Program-made: the position numbers and the translations under genes
Source of the DNA: Gammaproteobacteria bacterium UBA7310
GTDB lineage: Bacteria; Pseudomonadota; Gammaproteobacteria; Pseudomonadales; Ketobacteraceae
NCBI GenBank assembly: GCA_002471665.1
Contig: DKQK01000056.1
Coordinates: 155,650-219,649 of the forward strand
DNA: 64,000 bases
Direction: 5' to 3'
The notes under the pieces: model-generated
Told to the model about the DNA's origin: nothing
Database searches by the model: none
Seen by the model: only the letters and a program-made list of their open reading frames with translations
Shown here: one piece after another, positions 9,204 to 18,489 of the stretch
Layout: the number at the start of each line of letters is the position of its first letter
Position numbering within the stretch: the first letter of the stretch is position 1

Positions 9204-10226
9204 CTATTCGCCCAATCGGACCCGAACAACATTATGAGGAGGAACGCGGAACGAAACCGGCTGACCATTATAACGGACCGATACCACATTGCCGTTACCC
9301 AATTTGGCCTCCAGGGGAGGCTCGCCGGTAATACTCAGTGACTCGCCATTACGCCGCAGATTGGAGTAGATGAGCGCACCGCTGGCATCCCGGATCTCAA
9401 CCCAGCAATCGCCGGTGAACGCCATACTGATCTGGCCCTGAGGCGCGGTGACCTGGGAGTCCGGCAGGGCGGCATCCGACGCCAAATCTGCAGCGGCCTG
9501 CAGCGCCGGTTGCATCACCTCTGCGGCATCGGGTTCGGGCGCCGGCGTATCCGGGTCAATGACCGGTTCAATATTCTCGGCTTCTGCGGCCTCGGCTTCT
9601 TCAGGCATGGGCTCGGATGACACCAGCGCTTCGCGCTCAAGCTCAAGGGAAACCTCGGTATCGAGGCTGTCCGCAGCGGGCTGGTCTGGCGGCGTAACCG
9701 GTTCGGCATCAACGGCCGGTGTGGTCTCGATTACAGCCTCACCCTGTGGCGCAGCCGCGTCTTCTGCCAACGGAGCAACGGCCTCCGGTTCACCGCTTGC
9801 GGGCCACAGCAGATAGGCCACCATCACCACCACCAAACCCAGCAGTCCAAACCGCAACGGCGTGGCGAAACGGGGGGCGGTACGGGGGGTCTCAATGGGC
9901 TGTACCGGCTGTGGCTTCCCACTGCCGGTGATGGCTTCATAGGAACGGACCAGCTCTTCGCCACCGATCCCCAACAAGCGGGAGTAACTGCGCAAATAGC
10001 CCTTCACGAAGGTGGCGTTGGGTAAGGCGCGATAGTCATCGGCTTCCAGCGCCTTCACCACACCCGGGGACAGATGCAGGGCGTCCGCAGCTTCATTGAC
10101 CGTCAGGTTTGCCGCTTCCCGGGCCCGTTGCAAGCGCGCCCCCGGGGAGGAAGCCAGCAACTTGTCGACCCCGCTTCCATTATCCGGCGAGGCGTTTGCA
10201 GCTGGTTTTCCGGGCAATGCAGTCAT
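9204..10226 (-). CDS. rodZ: Cytoskeletal membrane protein RodZ
   Basis: 340 residues. The N-terminal helix-turn-helix domain of the Cro/XRE type (about residues 30-95, ALHLSPGVVKALEADDY) binds MreB in RodZ. A single transmembrane helix follows (FGLLGLVVVMVAYLLW), then a long acidic Pro/Glu/Ala-rich periplasmic linker and a C-terminal DUF4115 beta domain (ISMAFTGDCWVEIRDASG). It links the MreB cytoskeleton to cell-wall synthesis and rod shape. It follows pilF by three bases, as in related genomes. Confidence 0.95.
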   Translation of the reverse strand: MTALPGKPAANASPDNGSGVDKLLASSPGARLQRAREAANLTVNEAADALHLSPGVVKALEADDYRALPNATFVKGYLRSYSRLLGIGGEELVRSYEAITGSGKPQPVQPIETPRTAPRFATPLRFGLLGLVVVMVAYLLWPASGEPEAVAPLAEDAAAPQGEAVIETTPAVDAEPVTPPDQPAADSLDTEVSLELEREALVSSEPMPEEAEAAEAENIEPVIDPDTPAPEPDAAEVMQPALQAAADLASDAALPDSQVTAPQGQISMAFTGDCWVEIRDASGALIYSNLRRNGESLSITGEPPLEAKLGNGNVVSVRYNGQPVSFRVPPHNVVRVRLGE

Positions 10227-10229
10227 AAC

Positions 10230-11021
10230 TTACAATGATGCCTTATATGCTTTGTATTCATCCGAGCCAGGGAACAGGTTTTTTAACGCAAGTTCATAAC
10301 TGGCCAGCTTGTTCTGGTCGCCCAGCACCCGTTGCAGGCGTATTCCCAACCACAACTGTTTTGGTGAGGGTTTGGCAACCGATTCATGCTTTTTCAGGTA
10401 GCGGGCGGCCATCATATTGTTGCCCTCCGCCATCGACAATTCAGCCATCTCCAGCAAGGATACCGGCAGGTTTGGATTCAACTGCAACGCCCGGTTGAAC
10501 GCCGCTTTGGCAGATTCAATGTCGTCTTTTTCCAGGTAGCAGATACCCAGATTCTCAAACGCCTTGTAACGCCGGGGGTAACGATAATCCTTGGTCACCC
10601 GCTCCAGCTGTTTGATGGCATCGTCGTAGCGCTTTTTCTCAAACAGGTAAGCCGCATAGTTATTGCGTGCCTGGGAAAACTCCGGATCCACCGATAACGC
10701 TTTATCGAAGTGGCGGACCACTTGCTCATCTTCGCCTTCCATGATGTAAAACAGAGCCAGCGCATTGTTGACCGCTGGATCATCCGGCGCAATTTCATAG
10801 GCGCGGGTGAGGGTGCGATTGGCGTGCTCCATCTGCCGCAGTTTCATATACTGGGTACCGGCTTCCACATAGTTGCGAGCGGCCTTCGCCGGGTCACGGT
10901 TCTGGGCAAGTGGATCATTGGTCTCAGTAACGCATCCAGCGAGTCCCTGCCCCAGCAGCAACCCCAGCAACATTGCCTTGAATATCGTTCTGTACGGATC
11001 CAGCTGCCTCAATTTCTCCAT
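10230..11021 (-). CDS. pilF: Type IV pilus assembly lipoprotein PilF/PilW
   Basis: 263 residues. A lipoprotein signal ends in LAGC, and the mature part consists of tetratricopeptide repeats (for example YDDAIKQLERV, FENLGICYLEKDDIESAKAAFNRALQL). This is the pilotin that brings the secretin PilQ to the outer membrane. The conserved place between rlmN and rodZ supports the assignment. Confidence 0.93.
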   Translation of the reverse strand: MEKLRQLDPYRTIFKAMLLGLLLGQGLAGCVTETNDPLAQNRDPAKAARNYVEAGTQYMKLRQMEHANRTLTRAYEIAPDDPAVNNALALFYIMEGEDEQVVRHFDKALSVDPEFSQARNNYAAYLFEKKRYDDAIKQLERVTKDYRYPRRYKAFENLGICYLEKDDIESAKAAFNRALQLNPNLPVSLLEMAELSMAEGNNMMAARYLKKHESVAKPSPKQLWLGIRLQRVLGDQNKLASYELALKNLFPGSDEYKAYKASL

Positions 11022-11070
11022 CCTTTTTTTGTAGATCTATCAACAAACACGCAAGCAGCCTGCTGCAGTA

Positions 11071-12234
11071 TCAGGAGCCTGCCTGGTGTACCGGTATCTT
11101 GTTATTTCCTTGTGCCGCGACCTTGGCCCGCCACTGGGCCGAACGCCGGGTTCGATCCTGAACCTTGCCCACCAGCTGACCACAGGCCGCATCGATATCA
11201 TCACCGCGGGTGGTACGGATAGTGGTTACGAATCCTGCTTTCATCAGCCTGTCCTGAAACGCCTTGATACGCAAGCCATTTGGGCGCTTATATCCGGAAT
11301 CGGGAAAGGGATTAAACGGAATCAGATTGATTTTGGAAGGCACATTTTGCAGTAACGCTATCAACTGCTCCGCGTGCTCGAATTTGTCGTTCACCCCATC
11401 AATCAGCACATATTCCATCGTTACCCTGCGCGTGTCCGGGAACCTGTCCACATATTCACGGCATGCCGCCATCAATTCCGACAGAGGGTACTTTTTATTA
11501 ACAGGAACAAGCACATCACGCAACTCATCAGTGGGCGCGTGCAATGAAACCGCCAGGGCTACGTCTATACGGTCATACAGCTCGTACATCCTGGGCACTA
11601 CTCCGGACGTGCTCAAGGTGAGGCGTTTCTTCGCCACACCATAACCCAGATCATCCTTCATCAATTCCATTGCACTGATGACGTTCTCAAAATTCAGCAG
11701 GGGCTCCCCCATGCCCATCATCACCACATTGGTAATGTTGCGCACGCCCCGGTTTTCCGGCGCACCAAAGGAACGTTGTGCGATCCAGACCTGGCCGACG
11801 ATTTCAGCCACGGTGAGATCACGATGAAAACCCTGCTTGCCGGTGGAGCAAAAGCTGCAGTCCAGGGCGCACCCCACTTGCGAGGATACGCACAAGGTAC
11901 CGCGCTTGCCATCCGGGATAAATACCGTTTCAACTTTGTTGCCCTGATCCAGCTCCACCACCCATTTGCGGGTGCCATCATTGGAAAAATGCTCCAGGGC
12001 AACCTTGGGGCCCCGAATCTCTGCCAGCTGAGCCAACTTACCGCGCAGCGCCTTGCCCAGGTTTGTCATCGCTTCAAAATCATCAGCCCCAAAGAAATGA
12101 ATCCACTTCATGACCTGGTGGGCACGAAACCGTTTTTCTCCAATGGACTCGAAGAAATCCTCCATTTGCTGACGGGTCAACCCCAGCAAATTAACCTTGT
12201 TCGTGCTGTCATTTTGAACAGACTCGGAACTCAT
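11071..12234 (-). CDS. rlmN: Dual-specificity 23S rRNA/tRNA adenine-C2 methyltransferase RlmN
   Basis: 387 residues. It is a radical-SAM enzyme with the cluster motif CALDCSFC and the downstream GMGEPLLN, plus the C-terminal segment containing the second catalytic cysteine (DDIDAACGQL). It methylates A2503 of 23S rRNA and A37 of some tRNAs. It sits between ndk and pilF, the standard order. Confidence 0.97.
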   Translation of the reverse strand: MSSESVQNDSTNKVNLLGLTRQQMEDFFESIGEKRFRAHQVMKWIHFFGADDFEAMTNLGKALRGKLAQLAEIRGPKVALEHFSNDGTRKWVVELDQGNKVETVFIPDGKRGTLCVSSQVGCALDCSFCSTGKQGFHRDLTVAEIVGQVWIAQRSFGAPENRGVRNITNVVMMGMGEPLLNFENVISAMELMKDDLGYGVAKKRLTLSTSGVVPRMYELYDRIDVALAVSLHAPTDELRDVLVPVNKKYPLSELMAACREYVDRFPDTRRVTMEYVLIDGVNDKFEHAEQLIALLQNVPSKINLIPFNPFPDSGYKRPNGLRIKAFQDRLMKAGFVTTIRTTRGDDIDAACGQLVGKVQDRTRRSAQWRAKVAAQGNNKIPVHQAGS

Positions 12235-12340
12235 GATGACACCTGTCTTGGGCCTGAATAGCCCTGTTTAGATATGACAAATGGAGTCATCAAGACTCCA
12301 TTTGTCATTAAGCGTAGCGTAAATTGCTGTTTTCAGGCAA

Positions 12341-12772
12341 TTATCGGGTGCGCGGACACAATTCGCTTTCGGCGAAGAAATACGCAATTTCACGGGCGGC
12401 AGAGGTTTCTGAGTCGGAACCGTGCACGGCATTCTCATCAATGGTTTGAGCGAAATCGGCGCGGATAGTTCCCGCCTCGGCTTCTTTAGGGTTGGTGGCC
12501 CCCATCAGTTCACGGTTCAGTGCCACCGCATTCTCACCTTCCAGTACCTGCACCACCACCGGCCCGGAGGTCATGAACTTCACCAAATCAGCAAAGAAAG
12601 GGCGCTCTTTGTGTTCGGCGTAAAAACCACCGGCAGTCTGCTCTGACAGATGAACCATTTTGGAAGCAACCACTTTCAGACCGGCTTTTTCGAAGCGGGT
12701 CAGGATTTCACCAATAACATTCTTGGCAACTGCGTCAGGCTTGATGATGGAAAAGGTGCGTTGTACCGCCAT
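12341..12772 (-). CDS. ndk: Nucleoside diphosphate kinase
   Basis: 143 residues from the ATG at 12772, which matches the family length; an upstream in-frame ATG at 12784 would add four residues (MEKP) and is less likely. RTFSIIKPDAV opens the ferredoxin-like fold and NAVHGSDS carries the phosphorylated catalytic histidine. It equilibrates nucleoside triphosphate pools. The gene follows iscS here, whereas in Pseudomonas the rest of the isc operon lies between. Confidence 0.97.
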   Translation of the reverse strand: MAVQRTFSIIKPDAVAKNVIGEILTRFEKAGLKVVASKMVHLSEQTAGGFYAEHKERPFFADLVKFMTSGPVVVQVLEGENAVALNRELMGATNPKEAEAGTIRADFAQTIDENAVHGSDSETSAAREIAYFFAESELCPRTR

Positions 12773-12889
12773 GGGTTTCTCCAAATTATATTAAATTTCA
12801 AATGGTTAGAATAAAAGATCGTGGACGTTTCCGTGGCAACAGCCCAGCTTCGCCGCGATTATACTCAGGTTTTGTGGCAATGAATACAA

Positions 12890-14035
12890 TCAGCCCCGCA
12901 GGCGGCTCACCGTGTCGGTGACACGCTGGATAGCAAAATCGATTTCTTCTTCAGTGGTGAAGCGCCCAAGGGAGAACCGCACCGAGGACAAGGCCAGCTC
13001 ATCGCTTATCCCCAAACTCTTTACCACATAGGAGGGCGCCACCGTGGCTGAATTACAGGCGCTGCCGGAGGACACCGCCAGGTCATCCAGCGCCATCATC
13101 AGGGTTTCACCTTCGACCCCGGAAAACGCCACATTTAATATGCCACATACCCGTTGCCGGGGGTGCCCGTTCATTCGCACCCCTCCCAGCGGTTCAATAC
13201 CTTGCCACAGGCGCTGGCGCAGCTGTTCGATGCGGGCGGATTCCTGCGGCCACTGCTGTTGGGCCAACTGAAACGCCTCCCCCATGCCCACAATCTGATG
13301 GGTTGCCAGGGTGCCCGAGCGCATGCCTCGCTCGTGGCCACCACCATGAATCTGCGCCGCCACGCGCACCTGGGGATTGCGCCGTACGTACAATGCCCCC
13401 ATCCCCTTTGGCCCATAGACTTTGTGGGAAGACAGGGACATCAGATCCACCGGAGTTTGCTGCAGATCGATGGCCATTTTACCGGCACTCTGCGCCGCAT
13501 CCACATGCAACAGCACACCACGCTCCCGGGTAATGGAGGCTATCGCATCCATGTCCGTGATGGTGCCCAACTCGTTGTTCACCTGCATCAGGGATACCAG
13601 CACCGTATCGTCCCCGATCGCTGCGGCCACGGCATCTGGTTGTATAATGCCATCCTCATCCGGTTGCAGATAGGTCACCCGGCAGCCCCTACTCTCCAGA
13701 TATTGACAGGTGTCCAGTACCGCCTTGTGCTCAATGGCCGAAGTGACAATGTGATTCCCCCGCTCAGCGTAGGCCTCCATTACCCCTTTGATGGCCAGGT
13801 TATCCGACTCGGTCGCACCGGAGGTCCAGACGATTTCCCGTGGTTCCGCGCCAATCAGGCCGGCCACCTGGCGGCGCGCCGATTCCACCGCCTCTTCTGC
13901 CTGCCAGCCATACAAATGCGAACGGGAAGCCGGATTGGCGAATATGCCAGCCAGAGTAAGGCAATGCCCCATCTTTTCCGCAACAACAGGGTCAACTGGG
14001 GTGGTGGCAGCGTAATCGAGGTATACCGGTCGCAT
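12890..14035 (-). CDS. iscS: Cysteine desulfurase IscS
   Basis: 381 residues from ATG 14035 (MRPVYLDYAATTPVDP), the typical N-terminus; the longer frame to 14095 is not needed. The PLP lysine lies in SSHKVYGPKG, and the mobile-loop catalytic cysteine in SSGSACNSA. It removes sulfur from cysteine for iron-sulfur clusters and tRNA thiolation. iscR lies upstream at a normal distance. Downstream, however, there is no iscU, iscA, hscB, hscA or fdx: ndk follows after 117 bp. Confidence 0.93.
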   Translation of the reverse strand: MRPVYLDYAATTPVDPVVAEKMGHCLTLAGIFANPASRSHLYGWQAEEAVESARRQVAGLIGAEPREIVWTSGATESDNLAIKGVMEAYAERGNHIVTSAIEHKAVLDTCQYLESRGCRVTYLQPDEDGIIQPDAVAAAIGDDTVLVSLMQVNNELGTITDMDAIASITRERGVLLHVDAAQSAGKMAIDLQQTPVDLMSLSSHKVYGPKGMGALYVRRNPQVRVAAQIHGGGHERGMRSGTLATHQIVGMGEAFQLAQQQWPQESARIEQLRQRLWQGIEPLGGVRMNGHPRQRVCGILNVAFSGVEGETLMMALDDLAVSSGSACNSATVAPSYVVKSLGISDELALSSVRFSLGRFTTEEEIDFAIQRVTDTVSRLRG

Positions 14036-14127
14036 GAGAGAGATCAGAAAATGAAATGAGGGCGGGATTATAAAGCAGGCTGGCGGACCGGGCAAAAATC
14101 ATTGACCGGTTCGCACCAGGATGCACC

Positions 14128-14619
14128 CTAATTGATTTCGCTTAAGGGTACCCGATCGGAACCCTTACTGTTGCGTTCCTGCTGGTATTTGTCCTGCCGT
14201 TCGGCAACCGCCCGCACTTCTTGACGGTCGACCAGGTTCTGCAGGCTGATACCGGACAGAAAATCATGCAATTGCTTGCTCAGATCCTGCCACAAATCAT
14301 GGGTCAAGCAGGTTTCCCCATCCTGGCAATCACCGTTCCCGCTGCATCGGGTGACATCCACTTTTTCATCCACGGCATCAATGATTTGCGCCACGTAAAC
14401 CTGGGCGCCGTCACGACTCAAACGATAGCCTCCACCCGGCCCCCGAACACTGGAAACCAGATCATTCTTCCGCAGTTTGGCAAACAGCTGCTCCAGATAG
14501 GAGATGGAAATACCCTGGCGCTCGGAAATATCTGCCAGGCTGACAGGCCCGGTTTTCGCGTGCAGCGCCAGATCCAGCATGGCAGTCACCGCGTACCGAC
14601 CTTTGGTGGTGAGTTTCAT
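14128..14619 (-). CDS. iscR: Rrf2-family Fe-S regulator IscR
   Basis: 163 residues from ATG 14619 (MKLTTKGRYAVTAMLDLAL), the invariant start of IscR. The winged helix is followed by the cluster-binding segment RCSGNGDCQDGETC with three cysteines, so a [2Fe-2S] sensor is expected. It normally represses its own operon when iron-sulfur clusters are plentiful. It is followed by iscS and preceded by cysE, the conserved order. Confidence 0.95.
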   Translation of the reverse strand: MKLTTKGRYAVTAMLDLALHAKTGPVSLADISERQGISISYLEQLFAKLRKNDLVSSVRGPGGGYRLSRDGAQVYVAQIIDAVDEKVDVTRCSGNGDCQDGETCLTHDLWQDLSKQLHDFLSGISLQNLVDRQEVRAVAERQDKYQQERNSKGSDRVPLSEIN

Positions 14620-14694
14620 AGATTGGGGGCCTCCAGTAATACTGCCACTCTGCCGCAACAGAGACTGACCCCCATTTTGCTATCTCCTACTATT

Positions 14695-15489
14695 TCAGTC
14701 AACTTTTGATGAGGTGGATGCCGGACTCTCTTTCGGCTCTTCCTCAAACAGCTGATCCCGTATCTCCGGCAGGGATTTACCGCAATCGGACCCTAATGCC
14801 TCCAAGGCCTTGCCCATGGCATTGACCTTCTGATCCACGGCATGCATATGATCCAACATATTCTTGATGGAGTGGGCAATGGGGTCGGGCATGTCCGGCG
14901 TCATCCCATAGGCATCAAAGCCTATTTTACTGGCCATCGCCTGGCGCTTGCGCTCCTCTGCGCAGTCACCATCCCCTTCTTTGCAGATGATACGACCGGG
15001 AATGCCCACCACGGTGGCCTCACCGGGCACATCCTTGGTCACTACGGCGTTGGAACCCACCCGGGCGTTCTCACCCACCGTGATCGGGCCCAACACCTTG
15101 GCCCCGGCGCCTACCACCACTCCGTTTTTCAGGGTAGGGTGACGCTTGCCTTTGTTCCAGGTGGTGCCCCCCAGGGTAACACCGTGATAGATCGTAACAT
15201 CATCGCCCACTTCCGCCGTCTCGCCGATCACCACACCCATGCCATGATCAATAAAAAAACGACGGCCGATGGTGGCGCCGGGGTGTATTTCAATACCGGT
15301 TAGCCAGCGGGAGAAACTGGATATAAAACGGGCGCTTAGTTTGAAATCCATTGTCCACAACTTGTGCGCCAGCCGGTGCATCAACACCGCATGCAGGCCC
15401 GGGTAATTCAGCAGCACTTCCACACTGGTGCGGGCTGCCGGGTCTCGGTGAAACACCGAACGAATGTCTTCGCGAATGCCTTCAAACAT
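14695..15489 (-). CDS. cysE: Serine O-acetyltransferase
   Basis: 264 residues. The N-terminal helical region is followed by a left-handed beta-helix of hexapeptide repeats (HPGATIGRRFFIDHGMGVVIGE, VTLGGTTW), with the His-Asp pair of CysE. It makes O-acetylserine for cysteine synthesis. Position next to iscR and trmJ is conserved; it shares the theme of sulfur supply with iscS. The C-terminal ~60 residues are longer than in the E. coli-type enzyme and contain a predicted helical extension. Confidence 0.95.
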   Translation of the reverse strand: MFEGIREDIRSVFHRDPAARTSVEVLLNYPGLHAVLMHRLAHKLWTMDFKLSARFISSFSRWLTGIEIHPGATIGRRFFIDHGMGVVIGETAEVGDDVTIYHGVTLGGTTWNKGKRHPTLKNGVVVGAGAKVLGPITVGENARVGSNAVVTKDVPGEATVVGIPGRIICKEGDGDCAEERKRQAMASKIGFDAYGMTPDMPDPIAHSIKNMLDHMHAVDQKVNAMGKALEALGSDCGKSLPEIRDQLFEEEPKESPASTSSKVD

Positions 15490-15515
15490 GGGGGGTCCTT
15501 GAGTTTACCCTGTAG

Positions 15516-16289
15516 CTAACTGCCCTTGATGCGTTTCTGTACTGTCGACAGCACACCGCGCATCAGATTCATTTCCAATCGATCCATGCGGGTGCGCATA
15601 AACAGGCGCCGCGCCCGGGTCATCAACTGTTTGGGATTACTGGGGTCAAAAAAGCCAATATCAAGCAGCGTTTCTTCGAAATGCGTCATAAAGCGCTCCA
15701 TATCCTGCGCCGACACCAGTGGCTCATCCCAGTCCGCAAACTGTAGCGGCATGGAGGGCTTGGATGGTGGGTCTCCCTGCTGCTGCCCCTGGTGGCGCGC
15801 CAACACCCCCATACGCATTTCGTAGCAGATCACCTGCACAGCGGCCGCCACGTTCAACACAGAGTACTCCTGGTTACCGGGAATACAGATGTGATAATGG
15901 CAGCGTCGCAGTTCTTCGTTATTAAGGCCAGCGTCTTCTCTGCCAAAGACGATGGCAATACTCGCACCCTCGGGCTCATTCAAGACAAGCTCAGAGGCTT
16001 CTCTGGGGCTCATTAGGGGCCAGGGAATGGTGCGCATGCGTGCGCTGGTACCAAACACCATCTGGCAATCTGCAATGGCCTCATCCAAAGTATCCACCAC
16101 TTTGGCCTTATACAAAAGATCCGCGGCGCCCGTGGCCCGGGCGGTGGCCTTGGCAGTAGGAAACTCCCTGGGAGCAACCAGCACCAGATCCGTCACCCCC
16201 ATGGTTTTCATGGCCCGGGCCGCCGCACCTATATTGCCGGAGTCACTGGTATTGATCATAACAATGCGGATTCGATTCAGTAATTCCAT
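15516..16289 (-). CDS. trmJ: tRNA (cytidine/uridine-2'-O-)-methyltransferase TrmJ
   Basis: 257 residues. It is a SPOUT-fold methyltransferase: RIVMINTSDSGNIGAAARAMKTMG at the N-terminus, IVFGREDAGLNNEEL and IPGNQEYSVLNVAAAVQV form the knotted SAM site. It methylates the ribose of position 32 in the tRNA anticodon loop. Located between suhB (divergent) and cysE, as in Pseudomonas. Confidence 0.94.
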   Translation of the reverse strand: MELLNRIRIVMINTSDSGNIGAAARAMKTMGVTDLVLVAPREFPTAKATARATGAADLLYKAKVVDTLDEAIADCQMVFGTSARMRTIPWPLMSPREASELVLNEPEGASIAIVFGREDAGLNNEELRRCHYHICIPGNQEYSVLNVAAAVQVICYEMRMGVLARHQGQQQGDPPSKPSMPLQFADWDEPLVSAQDMERFMTHFEETLLDIGFFDPSNPKQLMTRARRLFMRTRMDRLEMNLMRGVLSTVQKRIKGS

Positions 16290-16436
16290 AGGGCTTCGCT
16301 AATCTGTCGTCAAAGTAATGTTTGAAAAAGGCGTCGATGGTACCAGATTTTACTGAAGGTGGCGGGCGCTTTCTGCTATCATTCGGCGCCACAGCCTGTC
16401 TGTACGTTCTTTAAACTCAATGAAGGTAGCCGATCC

Positions 16437-17234
16437 ATGCATCCCATGCTGAACACCGCCCTGGGCGTAGCCCGCACCACTGCCGAAATGATCTATAAGG
16501 CCTATGAAAAGGTCGACACGATCGATGTGGAAGCTAAGGGTACCAACGACTACGTGACCCAGGTGGATCGGGCCTCCGAAGCACGCATCATCGACGGGCT
16601 GCAGAAACGCTATCCGCAGCATTGCTATCTGGGGGAGGAGAATGGCCTGATCGAGGGTACGGATAAAGATTACGTGTGGGTCATCGATCCGCTGGACGGC
16701 ACCACCAACTTTATTCACGGTATTCCCCAGTTCGCCATATCCATTGCCCTCAAGGTGCGGGGCCAACTGGAGGTGGGTGTCATCATTAATCCCGTTTCCA
16801 AAGAGGAATTTACCGCCGCCAAAGGCCGTGGTGCCCAGATGAACGGCCGCCGCATGCGGGTCAGCAAACAGGCCAAGCTGGAAGGCGCCCTGCTCTCCAC
16901 CGGTTTTCCTTTCCGCCCCGACCAGGCCAAAATCCTCGACGGCTACATGGGCATGTTCCGGGATTTCACCCGTAACACCGCCGGAATTCGGCGGGCCGGG
17001 GCTGCCGCCCTGGATCTGGCCTATGTTGCTGCCGGCCGATACGATGGTTTTTGGGAGTTCGGCCTGTCGGAATGGGATATGGCCGCCGGGGCATTAATGG
17101 TGACCGAAGCCGGTGGCCTGATCGGCGACCCCAGGGGCGGCATGGATCACCTCAAAACCGGGGATATCGTGTGCGCACCGCCTAAATTGTTTAAGGCAAT
17201 GCTGCAAACCATTCACCCGCATATGCCGAAGTAG
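16437..17234 (+). CDS. suhB: Inositol-1-monophosphatase family protein SuhB
   Basis: 265 residues from ATG 16437 (MHPMLNTALGVARTT), matching family length; upstream in-frame codons are not conserved. Metal-binding motifs are visible: GEENG, DPLDGTTNF and WDMAAGALMVTEAGG. In gammaproteobacteria SuhB also joins the rRNA antitermination complex. It is transcribed divergently from trmJ. Confidence 0.95.
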   Translation: MHPMLNTALGVARTTAEMIYKAYEKVDTIDVEAKGTNDYVTQVDRASEARIIDGLQKRYPQHCYLGEENGLIEGTDKDYVWVIDPLDGTTNFIHGIPQFAISIALKVRGQLEVGVIINPVSKEEFTAAKGRGAQMNGRRMRVSKQAKLEGALLSTGFPFRPDQAKILDGYMGMFRDFTRNTAGIRRAGAAALDLAYVAAGRYDGFWEFGLSEWDMAAGALMVTEAGGLIGDPRGGMDHLKTGDIVCAPPKLFKAMLQTIHPHMPK

Positions 17235-17297
17235 AAAAAATTCGCTATACTGAAAGTAACGCGGCAGGAAATGGCCGTCCACAAGAGGGATTTCAGT

Positions 17298-17450
17298 ATG
17301 AACTGGCAAGAAATCAAAACGTCGCTGGCGGCCTTCTTTCAGAGCTTTGCACTTCCCTTCGTGCAGCAGAATGAGGTGGAGCTAAAGCCCATACCCATAC
17401 CGGTAGAGGCCAATCGAGAAACCCGCAGACTACAGCAGCACCGCTACTGA
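17298..17450 (+). CDS. Small hypothetical protein, 50 residues
   Basis: A 50-codon frame beginning MNWQEIKTSLAAFF, with AGAGGGA seven bases before the ATG and a TATACT -10-like box near 17246. It lies between suhB and a bidirectional terminator. The sequence has an amphipathic N-terminal half and a polar, Arg/Gln-rich C-terminus (TRRLQQHRY). No family recognised. Its good ribosome-binding site and its own terminator make it a plausible gene, but it is short. Confidence 0.45.
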   Translation: MNWQEIKTSLAAFFQSFALPFVQQNEVELKPIPIPVEANRETRRLQQHRY

Positions 17451-17515
17451 CTCTGCAGCGGTCTCTTCAGCTAAATTTCAGCTAAATGCCAAACATCAAA
17501 ATATAAAGTCAGCAC

Positions 17516-17543
17516 AAAAAAGCCAGCGTAAGCTGGCTTTTTT
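17516..17543. terminator. Bidirectional Rho-independent terminator
   Basis: A perfect hairpin (arms 17516-17527 and 17532-17543, GCCAGC stem, GTAA loop) is flanked by A6 and T6 runs, so it can stop transcription from both sides. It separates the suhB side from the convergent secF gene. Confidence 0.9.
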
Positions 17544-17563
17544 GTTGGAGCTCTGCCGGCCGG

Positions 17564-18481
17564 TCAGGGCACATCATCCACAATGACTTCCTGCTCCAGA
17601 AAATCCTCACGGCTGATGTTCTGCACCAACAGCAAATTACTGGCCACATAAATTGAGGAGTAAGTACCAATCACGATGCCCACGATCAACGCCACTGAGA
17701 ACGCATAAATCATCTCGCCACCCAGCAACGCCAACGCAATCAGTACCAGCAAGGTGGTTAAGGAGGTAATCAAGGTTCGGCTCAGGGTTTGATTGAGGGA
17801 ATTATTGATGATGCCTTGCGGTGTTTCTTCCCGGTCCTTGCGGAAATTTTCCCGCACCCGGTCAAACACAACAATGGTATCGTTAAGTGAATAACCGATC
17901 ACCGCCAAAATGGCGGCCAGCGCCGTCAGATCAAAGGTCAAACGGGACACGGAGAAAAAGCCCAGCGTAATAATCACATCATGAAACAAGGCAATCACCG
18001 CTCCCACCGCAAACTTGAAGCGAAAGCGCAACGTAACGTAAATCAACATCAGGCCCAGGGCGATGATCATGGCGATGCCGCTTTTATCACGCAGCTCTTC
18101 GCCCACCTGCGGCCCCACAAACTCCACCCGCATCAGCTTCACATCCGGCGAATGGGCCTGCAACATTGCCAACACCTGGCTTCCCACTTTGTCTTTGTCT
18201 TCACCTTCAATGGGCGGCACCCGCACCAACACCTCTTCCGGGCGACCAAAATGCTGCACACTGGCATCTGAATAGGCGCTGTTTTGCAGAACCTCTCGAA
18301 TGGGATCCAACTGGGTTGGTGAATCGTATTCCACTTCAATCTGGGTTCCGCCGGTGAAGTCCAGCCCTAACTCCAGAAAATTGGTGGTAATGGAAACCAG
18401 CGAGCCGATCACCAGCACGATGGAGAAGGCACCCAGTATCTTGCGGGGCCCCATAAAATTAAAACGGGATGATGTCGCCAT
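17564..18481 (-). CDS. secF: Protein translocase subunit SecF
   Basis: 305 residues with six membrane segments. The first periplasmic loop starts with LGLDFTGGTQIEVEY (the SecF consensus), followed by SGIAMIIALGLMLIYVTLRF and GYSLNDTIVVFDRVREN, the conserved helix-4 motif. With SecD it uses the proton gradient to pull secreted proteins across the inner membrane. It follows secD by eight bases in a yajC-secD-secF unit. Confidence 0.97.
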   Translation of the reverse strand: MATSSRFNFMGPRKILGAFSIVLVIGSLVSITTNFLELGLDFTGGTQIEVEYDSPTQLDPIREVLQNSAYSDASVQHFGRPEEVLVRVPPIEGEDKDKVGSQVLAMLQAHSPDVKLMRVEFVGPQVGEELRDKSGIAMIIALGLMLIYVTLRFRFKFAVGAVIALFHDVIITLGFFSVSRLTFDLTALAAILAVIGYSLNDTIVVFDRVRENFRKDREETPQGIINNSLNQTLSRTLITSLTTLLVLIALALLGGEMIYAFSVALIVGIVIGTYSSIYVASNLLLVQNISREDFLEQEVIVDDVP

Positions 18482-18489
18482 GGAGCCTC

